From the NCBI GenBank assembly GCA_964035775.1, contig OZ038313.1, positions 27,249,007 to 27,313,006 on the forward strand: a stretch of 64,000 nt of DNA. The letters run 5' to 3'. Positions within the stretch are counted from its first letter, which is position 1; every line of letters begins with the position of its first letter. This document shows, piece after piece, positions 49,134 to 60,200 of this stretch. Made by a program: the position numbers and the translations under genes. The stretch is from Osedax frankpressi. Its lineage: Eukaryota > Annelida > Polychaeta > Sabellida > Siboglinidae. Under the pieces are notes generated by a model. It was not told the DNA's origin, ran no database searches, and saw nothing but the letters and a program-made list of their open reading frames with translations.

Positions 49134-50867
49134 AAATGAAAGACCCGCGAATGAAAGTTTTCATTCTTATTTTATCTGTAGATTTATTTTTAATATTAAA
49201 TGTTCATATTAGACGTTGACTATTTGAAATAATCCATGTCTAAGGGACTATACACACCCTATTCGCAATACTTGCAATATATCATATTATTGATTGAATT
49301 GATTTTTTTTATTGGCACAAATAAATAGAATTCTTTGGAAAGCATTTATTGAATATAATTTGTATTTTTTTAATATTTGATTAATAATATCCTGGTATAG
49401 GTTTATTTATATTCTCAGACTTGTGAAATTAACTTTATAGTTGAGAGAATACAAATATTCACTTTGTATCTTGTATAAATTACATATAAAACTTTAATAA
49501 CAAATATCGAATATATTTTTGTTAGTATATGAATAATTTAAATCGTATTACATTCGGCATAGATTTCAGTATACTGTAAATAATAAATAATATAAATAAT
49601 AATTATCGACATTATTTCAGGTTAATTTTGTTTTATCATTGGCATAGGAAAAGTATAGAAACTATTTACTGATTATAGATTACAATTTATTATAGAATTA
49701 GTATTTAAGAAGAAAAGTGAAAATTACTTATGCATTTTATGCAAAAAGTGTAATTTAAATTTTAATAATTCACAAATATTTGGAGTGTAAAAAACTCAAT
49801 ACTGAAATATTGTAAAATTACAACTATATCAATAATATTACCCTTAACTATGTCTAGAAATATTCATCACTAAATTGGAGTTGGTATATTTTGATACTTT
49901 AAAAGTTCTACAATATTTCACAGTCTTTATAATTACTTACGATTAATATTATTAAATATCTCGAAAATTATATATATTGTATAACATTCTTATTCATACG
50001 ATGAAGGATAACATTTCAATGGTTTGTTTTAAATTTATTTATTACAAAATTTGATAAAAATCAAGTCTCCTCCAAACAACTTAGTTGTAAACAAAGAAAA
50101 GAATCAATTGTCAAAGTAAGTTATTGTTAATAACTAACCATTCAATAAAAGATAATGTCGACGCAGGAGGTTTTATGAAGCTCAATAATAATATTCAGTT
50201 AAAAATCAAACAATTCTCATATTTCCTAAATTATTTAATACAAATTATTTAATACATTTGGTGAATACTGATTAGTACAAATGAATACATTTAATGAAGA
50301 TGCGGGTAGATATGAATATAATATTTAAAAAGTTGGTAATTTTGAAAATTACCAATTTGAAGTTTTACAAAAGTTTTTCCAAACTATGTGGATTATACAG
50401 TAATAGAAGATATATATATATATAGAGATAAATATATATGGGGCAGCTATATAATATCACAGTGGTTTCTATGTATCATTTGCATATTAAAATATTCTAT
50501 GTATATAAAACAATAACTTGGTTTTAACAATTCAATTCCGCAGCGGATAAATAAATTGAATCATCAATAATAAATAAAACGTTGTAAAATGTACATTTAC
50601 ATATATAATACATAATGCATATAACAGTAATTTACTCGCAACAAAACTAGTATTGGTAGACATAGTAATATAGGGGATCTAGACACAACGTATATTGAAT
50701 GGGATCGCACGTCTTGCATAATTGATGTTTCCTAACGGTAGTATATTAGACGAGGATGTTTGTTTTGCAAGAAAGTTAAAGTATCTCGAAGAACGCCGAC
50801 GTAGGCATATTTAGAAAAAGCGCCGCTATTCCAGGAGAGGGGGACGCGTACGAAGGGCAAGAGGACG
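49134..50867. other. Intergenic DNA; 3' flank of the glycylase gene at its right
   Basis: AT-rich, with a perfect 23-base palindrome TTGGTAATTTTGAAAATTA... at 50333-50355. The last 120 bases before 50868 are GC-rich and probably form the 3' untranslated part of the minus-strand gene. Confidence 0.45.
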
Positions 50868-51257
50868 TCATTTCTCGTTGCAGATATCGCGAGCAACCGC
50901 GGCCAATTTCGAATTCTGGCGATACAGGTCGACGTACAACGGCACGTGTTTACTGGGCCCGAGGGTTAGCGAGGCGTTGCGAGAGGTCGCGACGACGCCG
51001 TTGCCGCCCTCTAGGGGTTGGCAACGCGTGGTCAGTACGTCCGGGTATCCGGTTAGCGTGTAGCCGTTGACGAGGGGCGCGATGGTTTCTTCGCGCTTGA
51101 GCGAACCGCGGTGTCGCGGGAACTGCTTGAGCTGCTGGTGTTGCAAGTGCTGCTGGTGCAGGCGGCGCTGGGGGTCGAAGGTCGACTGCCGATCGCCGAG
51201 CTTGAGGCCGGCTCGCATCGGCGCGGAGCACATCGAAGGTAACGCCGTCGTGAATCC
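50868..51257 (-). CDS. GC-rich C-terminal tail exon of the glycylase gene
   Basis: Reads [20 protein letters not shown], a Gln/His-rich stretch ([14 protein letters not shown]), then [16 protein letters not shown] and [20 protein letters not shown], ending at a stop (TGA, complement of 50868-50870). The composition is strongly GC-rich, as in the other tail exons. The acceptor probably lies at the very edge of the 62-bp array (CTACTAAG|GATTC), which every repeat copy also carries. I link it to the glycylase by strand and composition only; no phase proof was possible. Confidence 0.5.
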   Translation of the reverse strand, partial: GFTTALPSMCSAPMRAGLKLGDRQSTFDPQRRLHQQHLQHQQLKQFPRHRGSLKREETIAPLVNGYTLTGYPDVLTTRCQPLEGGNGVVATSRNASLTLGPSKHVPLYVDLYRQNSKLAAVARDICNEK

Positions 51258-54200
51258 TTAGTAGATGATGGGGGCGGATGGTAACGGGGCAATGTTTCAC
51301 AGGAGAGAGGTTGAGAATCCTTAGTAGATGATGGGGGCGGATGGTAACGGGGCAATGTTTCACAGGAGAGAGGTCGAGAATCCTTAGTAGATGATGGGGG
51401 CGGATGGTAACGGGGCAATGTTTCACAGGAGAGAGGTTGAGAATCCTTAGTAAATGATGGGGGCGGATGGTAACGGGGCAATGTTTCACAGGAGAGAGGT
51501 CGAGAATCCTTAGTAAATGATGGGGGCGGATGGTAACGGGGCAATGTTTCACAGGAGAGAGGTCGAGAATCCTTAGTAAATGATGGGGGCGGATGGTAAC
51601 GGGGCAATGTTTCACAGGAGAGAGGTTGAGAATCCTTAGTAGATGATGGGGCGGATGGTAACGGGGCAATGTTTCACAGGAGAGAGGTTGAGAATCCTTA
51701 GTAGATGATGGGGGCGGATGGTAACGGGGCAATGTTTCACAGGAGAGAGGTCGTGAATCCTTAGTAGATGATGGGGCGGATGGTAACGGGGCAATGTTTC
51801 ACAGGAGAGAGGTCGTGAATCCTTAGTAGATGATGAGGGCGGATGGTAACGGGGCAATGTTTCACAGGAGAGAGGTCGAGAATCCTTAGTAGATGATGGG
51901 GGCGGATGGTAACGGGGCAATGTTTCACAGGAGAGAGGTTGAGAATCCTTAGTAGATAATGGGGGCGGATGGTAACGGGGCAATGTTTCACAGGAGAGAG
52001 GTCGTGAATCCTTAGTAGATGATGGGGCGGATGGTAACGGGGCAATGTTTCACAGGAGAGAGGTCGTGAATCCTTAGTAGATGATGGGGGCGGATGGTAA
52101 CGGGGCAATGTTTCACAGGAGAGAGGTCGAGAATCCTTAGTAGATGATGGGGGCGGATGGTAACGGGGCAATGTTTCACAGGAGAGAGGTCGAGAATCCT
52201 TAGTAGATGATGGGGCGGATGGTAACGGGGCAATGTTTCACAGGAGAGAGGTTGAGAATCCTTAGTAGATGATGGGGGCGGATGGTAACGGGGCAATGTT
52301 TCACAGGAGAGAGGTCGTGAATCCTTAGTAGATGATGGGGCGGATGGTAACGGGGCAATGTTTCACAGGAGAGAGGTCGAGAATCCTTAGTAGATGATGG
52401 GGGCGGATGGTAACGGGGCAATGTTTCACAGGAGAGAGGTCGAGAATCCTTAGTAGATGATGGGGGCGGATGGTAACGGGGCAATGTTTCACAGGAGAGA
52501 GGTTGAGAATCCTTAGTAGATGATGGGGCGGATGGTAACGGGGCAATGTTTCACAGGAGAGAGGTTGAGAATCCTTAGTAGATGATGGGGCGGATGGTAA
52601 CGGGGCAATGTTTCACAGGAGAGAGGTCGTGAATCCTTAGTAGATGATGGGGGCGGATGGTAACGGGGCAATGTTTCACAGGAGAGAGGTCGAGAATCCT
52701 TAGTAGATGATGGGGCGGATGGTAACGGGGCAATGTTTCACAGGAGAGAGGTCGAGAATCCTTAGTAGATGATGGGGCGGATGGTAACGGGGCAATGTTT
52801 CACAGGAGAGAGGTCGAGAATCCTTAGTAGATGATGGGGGCGGATGGTAACGGGGCAATGTTTCACAGGAGAGAGGTCGAGAATCCTTAGTAGATGATGG
52901 GGGCGGATGGTAACGGGGCAATGTTTCACAGGAGAGAGGTTGAGAATCCTTAGTAGATGATGGGGCGGATGGTAACGGGGCAATGTTTCACAGGAGAGAG
53001 GTCGAGAATCCTTAGTAGATGATGGGGGCGGATGGTAACGGGGCAATGTTTCACAGGAGAGAGGTTGAGAATCCTTAGTAGATGATGGGGCGGATGGTAA
53101 CGGGGCAATGTTTCACAGGAGAGAGGTCGAGAATCCTTAGTAGATGATGGGGGCGGATGGTAACGGGGCAATGTTTCACAGGAGAGAGGTCGAGAATCCT
53201 TAGTAGATGATGGGGGCGGATGGTAACGGGGCAATGTTTCACAGGAGAGAGGTCGAGAATCCTTAGTAGATGATGGGGGCGGATGGTAACGGGGCAATGT
53301 TTCACAGGAGAGAGGTCGAGAATCCTTAGTAGATGATGGGGGCGGATGGTAACGGGGCAATGTTTCACAGGAGAGAGGTTGAGAATCCTTAGTAGATTAT
53401 GGGGGCGGATGGTAACGGGGCAATGTTTCACAGGAGAGAGGTCGAGAATCCTTAGTAGATGATGGGGCGGATGGTAACGGGGCAATGTTTCACAGGAGAG
53501 AGGTTGAGAATCCTTAGTAGATGATGGGGGCGGATGGTAACGGGGCAATGTTTCACAGGAGAGAGGTCGAGAATCCTTAGTAGATGATGGGGGCGGATGG
53601 TAACGGGGCAATGTTTCACAGGAGAGAGGTCGAGAATCCTTAGTAGATGATGGGGGCGGATGGTAACGGGGCAATGTTTCACAGGAGAGAGGTCGAGAAT
53701 CCTTAGTAGATGATGGGGGGTGGATGGTAACGGGGCAATGTTTCACAGGAGAGAGGTCGAGAATCCTTAGTAGATGATGGGGTGGATGGTAACGGGGCAA
53801 TGTTTCACAGGAGAGAGGTTGAGAGATGTCCGGAATTTAAGATATAATAAATGAAAGGAGGAATCAATAAGATCGAGTGCATTATGTAATTATTGAGGGA
53901 GCTGCGAGGTTATGATATTTAGTGGATATGTAATAGGAGTGTGTAGATAAGATATACGTGGTGAATCAGAGATTATGACGTAGGTGTGGTGGAGATAGTA
54001 AATGGGGGGGGGGGAAGGGATGGATACAAATAATAATATTGCACACAGAAAGCATCTAAAGATATTAAAAAAGCATTATTTTAATTTAATGAAAATTATA
54101 AAAAAATAATATTTCTTTGATATATAAATTAATATTGATTACATGAAATTGATGACAATCAGTATAGAGAAACAAAGGAAGTATAGAATCTGTAAGCATG

Positions 54201-57200
54201 AACAAAATACATAAAGAGGTGTAAACTCATGAATACCGTTCGCTAAATTGTTCTTTTCGTGCGCAGAATTCGATTGGACAGTTCAATAGCTAGTCGGTGC
54301 CTTGAAACTTTTGCGGAGATGAAGTAAAATTATAGATTAACTAACAAAGAGTTATCAACTGGTAGTTAGCAACTGGGAGTTAGTAAATGGGAGTTAGCAA
54401 CTGGGAGTTAACGAATGAGTCGATAAATGGTTTAGAGTTTAAAATTGCGTAAAATGTTAATCTTGAGAATTACACCGATTAGATTAGACGAGACATCGAC
54501 GGGAAACCTTTGGTGTTCTGCGGCCTATTTATCGGTTGCTGAATACCGCTGACCGACAGCTGTTTACCGAAAGTGGCGGTGCCGGCGTTGTTCGCTGCCA
54601 ACGGGTTCATGCGTTCGAATGTAGCGGCCATGAGTTCGCTGATATCGAGCGAAGAGCGTTTCGAGAGTTTGCGTTGCCTCGTACTAGCCAACAGGAGGTT
54701 AGACTCGGTGCCCATCATGTCCGTGATGCTACGACGCAAGGGCATCAACCCAACGTAGTCGGTCTCCGCTCCCTTACCCTGAGGTGAGGTGGCGGGTGAG
54801 AAGGTGTAATCGATGATTTAATAATCGAAATAGACCAAAGGTAGATATAGAATATATCTATTCATAATTCATAGAATTTACCTGTATTCATATCATAATA
54901 GTAAACATCTCTTGTTATATATTAAATATGATGCTTTTCTCTGACAGAGAAGAAGCGTTTATAATTAATTACTATAATTAAGCTAATTTACTATAATTAA
55001 TAAATGATCTTTTAATCTTGTCAAATTGTTATTTAATAAGTTAAACGGCAGTTCCCTTCATTTCAATTTACTCGCGATCGGATTTAGCAATTTCGTCAAA
55101 GAGATTCATGCAAAGGGCAAAACGAACGTTCTGAACAATCGACGTGTCTTTTATTTTGGACAAAGTTTTGGCGAGCTTGGAGTGCATCGAGGAAGTGTGA
55201 GAGGTGCGATCGCTGGCGAGATCTTGTTCCTGAAACTCCTTCGACATGGCCACGTCGCCCCTGGCGGCGACGGCTGCGGCAATAGCGCACGCGTTCGTCT
55301 TGCCCAGGGCGTAGTCGTGGCGTTGGCGGCTGGCAATGTACTTGTTGATGATATTGATACGCGCCAACTCCGTGCTGTAAGGGTGGGACTTGGCGGCCAT
55401 TACTGCCGCCATCTTCTGCGGGGGCGTAACCGCGGCGTCGTCTCCGCCGCGAGAGGGCGTGGCCGAGCTGGGCGTATCGGTTGCCGCGCCGCTAGAGGGA
55501 GGCGATAGGGACGCGCCCTGCGTGCCAACGTCGGTAAGGCTGGCGGTGGCGCTAGCGGTACTGCCGGTGGTGGCGCTAGAGGTAACTTTGCGTTCGCTGT
55601 ACCGTAACTTATCTACTTTTCGTTGGGCGGTTTTTCGAGTGGATTCTGGCTTCGAAAGAACGCTCTCCGTTTCGTTGTCGTTTCCCAACTTCTCCCCTCC
55701 CAACTTCTCCCCTCCCAACTTCTCCCCTCCCAGCTTCTCTCCTCCCGGCTTATCCCCTCCCGGCTTCTCCTGGCCCGCTACTTCAGTCCCTTCCTCGTCG
55801 CCTTCTTTGACGTCGGGTTTACGCGGGGCGGTGTCCACGAGACGAGGTGGGCGTGGCTTCTTGATTGACACACCGTCCACCTGCAACGACATGCCGATGT
55901 ATTGGGGAATCAGGACCGGAGTGTTCTTGAAGGCCAACTCGAATCCTCCGGTATCACAATTCTTGTCTAGACGCCGGTCCAGCACAACTGCGATCGGAAG
56001 GTGGTAGTGTTAGGCAACCAGTCGGGGGATTTCGGTGAGGCCGAGGGAGACGGTTGTCATGAAGAGGTAATTTGTAGTTAATCCTACGTTTCGCATGGAT
56101 ACGTTCCCATGGCAACTTAAGATAATCGAAAACATATTCGGCGCGTAATTAAATGTAGGAAACTATTGCAAAATGATAAAGTGAACATTGAATTGTTGTT
56201 GTGTATATGATAAACGGATTGAAATATAAATTCTAAAGTGGAAGTTAAGTTAATGGTTAGAGAAAATACTCTCTCGCCAATTAAATATAGTCACTGAATA
56301 ACCTTTTAGAGTGTCCTCCATAACATTAGAGCAGAGTTTACGGGTGGTCTTGGTGCTGAAGGACATTGCTGGACTGCAGTTTATCTCTATTAACCACGGG
56401 TGGTAGTCTTCAGCTAACATGAAGTCGGCCCCGTATAAGGCAAACGCATTCTACCGGAGTGCAAAGGTCGATGAGTGTTAGAGGGTTTTAATAATGTATT
56501 AGGGAGTATTTATAAGGTTTAGGTTAGTGTTTATAATATAGTAGGGAGTATTTATAGAATGACAGCGAGTGTTTTTGGATATCTATAATATATTAGGGAG
56601 TATTTAGGGTAGAAATGAGTGTTATATAGTGTTTAATGTATACTTAAAACCTTTCTGTATTCAACGAAGTCTTGGGCAGACATCAGAGCACAAGCCAACG
56701 CCTTCTTCATGTTTGGGTATATCATGTGATCCCATGTATGATGCTCTCCCTTTTCCCTTCATCGGAATAGGAATTCAAATAATTAAATAATATGCTATCA
56801 TTTAATGTAAATTTATTATCAAATGTGTGAAATTTGTACAAATAATGATATTTTCAAAAATAACATATGAAATATATTGTAAAATTGTAATTATAAAAGA
56901 AATACAGACATTTTTAACATCTCTATATATAATAATGGCATTAGATAATGTAGGTTAATTGAAACCTAAGATAGTCTTTAAAAGTGTCACTGTTCCACAT
57001 ATTATCATCCGGGAGATGAGTAGATCTCGTTCCATTGGCGTAACATTTTTGTATTGAATTGTTTGACAGATGGATAGATCTGTTTGAAAATGATTTGTTA
57101 GATAATAGGATATTATAGAAAGCTAAAGAGATGTGTTTGACAGGTGGAACAATCTTTAAATAGCTAAAGAGATGTGTTTGACAGATGAACAATCTTTTAG

Positions 57201-60200
57201 ATAGCTAAAGAGATCTGTTCGACAGGAGAACAATCATTTAGATAGCTAAAGAGATGTGTTTGACAGGTAATCAATCTTTAAATAGCTAAAGGGTTCTATT
57301 TGAGAGGGAAATGATTCTGATTTATTATTTCCAACTCTAATAAAATTATAAATGCTATTAGTAAAATATAATGAACATCCTGATTATATTCCATGTTCGA
57401 GTTTAGGGCAATAATGAATTTAGATATGAATTTGATTATTGTGTATGGAATGTGGAATATTAATATTTGCCTGATATTTGTTTATATATTAGTTAACTAC
57501 TGTCTAACTACTGTCTAACTACTGTCTAACTACTGTCTAATTACTGTCTAACTACTGTCTAACTACTGTCTAATTACTGTCTAATTACTGTCTAACTACT
57601 GTCTAACTACTGTCTAACTACTGTCTAACTACTGTCTAACTACTGTCTAATTACTGTCTAACTACTGTCTAACTACTGTCTAATTACTGTCTAATTACTG
57701 TCTAACTACTGTCTAACTACTGTCTAACTACTGTCTAATTACTATCTAATTACTGTCTAACTACTGTCTAACTACTGTCTAACTACTGTCTAACTACTGC
57801 CTAACTACTGTCTAACTAATATATAAACTAACTATTGTTAGCTATTATTTAAATATGTATATATTATGGTTAGTTATTGTATAGATATTGCTTAGATATT
57901 ATTTAGATTATGGTTAGATATTAGTTACAAATAAGTTAGAAATTATTTAGATATTGGGTAGATCTTATTTTAAAATAGGTTACATATCATTTAGATATTG
58001 GTTAAAATAGGTTAGATATTGTTTAAATAATGGTTAGATAATGTTTGATATTGTTTGATATTATTTAGATATTGTTTGATATTATTTAGTTATTGTTTGA
58101 TATTATTTAGATAATGTTTGATATTATTTAGATAATGTTTTATATTATTTAGTTATTATTTGATATTATTTAGATATTGTTTGATATTATTTAGATAATG
58201 TTTTATATTATTTAGTTATTGTTTGATATTATTTAGATATTGTTTGATATTATTTAGTTATGGTTTGATATTATTTAGTTATTGTTTGATATTATTTAGA
58301 TATTGTTTGATATTATTTAGATATTGTTTGATATTATTTAGTTATTGTTTTATATTATTTAGATAATGTTTGATATTATTTAGATATTGTTTGATATTAT
58401 TTAGATAATGTTTGATAGTATTTAGATATTGTTTGATATTGTTTAGATATTGTTTGATATTATTTAGTTATTGTTTTATATTATTTAGATAATGTTTGAT
58501 ATTATTTAGATATTGTTTGATATTATTTAGATATTGTTTGATATTATTTAGTTATTGTTTTATATTATTTAGATAATGTTTGATATTATTTAGATATTGT
58601 TTGATATTATTTAGATAATGTTTGATAGTATTTAGATATTGTTTGATATTGTTTAGATATTGTTTGATATTATTTAGTTATTGTTTGATATTATTTAGAT
58701 AATGTTTTATATTATTGTTTGATATTATTTAGATATTGTTTGATATTATTTAGATATTGTTTGATATTATTTAGATATTGTTTGATATTATTTAGTTATT
58801 GTTTGATATTATTTAGATATTGTTTGATATTATTTAGATAATGTTTTATATTATTTAGATATTGTTTGATATTATTTAGATAATGTTTGATATTATTTAA
58901 ATATTGTTTGATATTATTTAGATATTGTTTGATATTATTTAGATATTGTTTGATATTATTTAGATATTGTTTGATATTATTTAGATATTGTTTGATATTA
59001 TTTAGTTATTGTTTGATATTATTTAGATATTGTTTGATATTATTTAGATAATGTTTTATATTATTTAGATAATGTTTAATATTATTTAGATATTGTTTGA
59101 TATTATTTAGATATTGTTTGATATTATTTAGATATTGTTTGATATTTTTTAGATAATGTTTGATATTATTTAGATAAAGTTTGATATTATTTAGATAATG
59201 TTTGATATTATTTAGATAAAGTTTGATATTATTTAGATAATGTTTGATATTATTTAGTTATTGTTTGATATTATTTAGTTATTGTTTGATATTATTTAGA
59301 TATTGTTTGATATTATTTAGTTATTTGTTGCACATTTGCTCTAAGTACCAATTACTATTTGAACTAACTCATCGAAGTTGTCGAGTGTATATTCCTGGGA
59401 ACAGAAACGGATGTAACTGTCTTTGTAGATCCAAACAGTCAGAGGATTCCAATCTGTCACCAGAAACCATTGTCGAATGTCAAATTTCGTTTGGTAAATT
59501 AGCAGCGGAGACTCTGCATTGGGTTAGTGTTCGGTAAAGTGGGTTAGTGTTCGGTGAGCGATTTGTGAAGTAATTAGTGAAGTGGTTAATAAAGTAGTTT
59601 GTAAAGTAGTTTGTGAAGTAGTTTGTGAAGTAGTTTGTGAAGTAGTTTGTGAAGTAGTTTGTGAAGTAGTTTGTGAAGTAGTTTGTGAAGTAGTTTGTGA
59701 AGTAGTTTGTGAAGTAGTTTGTGAAGTAGTTTGTGAAATAGTTAATAAAGTAGTTTGTGAAATGGTTATTAAAGTAGTTTATGAAGTAGTTAATAAAGTA
59801 GATTATTAAATGTTTGTTCGTAAAGTAGTTTGTAAAGTAGTTTAGGAAGTAGTTTGTGAAGTAGTTTGTGAAGTGGTTAGTAAAGTAGTTAATAAAGTAG
59901 TTTGTGAAGTAGTTTGTGAAGTAGTTTGTGAAGTAGTTTGTGAAATAGTTAATAAAGTAGTTTGTGAAATCGTTCGTGATGTGGTTTGTGAAGTAGTTAA
60001 TAAAGTAGTTTGTTAAATATTTAATGAAGTAATAACTAATATTATGGAATCACTTTAACCTATGTACTTCTGAACAATGTACTTGCTATCTTTTTTCACA
60101 ATTTGAGAAGAAACGAGTTTAAGCATATCCTCAAGTTTATTGTAACAAGTGATTCCTATTCACGAGGTGATTTACGTAAGAAAAAGTTTAATATTTAATA

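Noticed and set aside
51053-53800. Several long overlapping minus-strand frames with 21-residue repeats (MPRYHPPP..., [12 protein letters not shown])
   Set aside because: They are read-through of the 62/63-bp array. Mixed unit lengths shift the frame repeatedly, and there is no conserved start, so a repeat protein is not supported.
59582-59809. Val-Cys-Glu repeat frame
   Set aside because: 12-bp minisatellite in a glycylase intron; flanking exons splice across it with matching phase.
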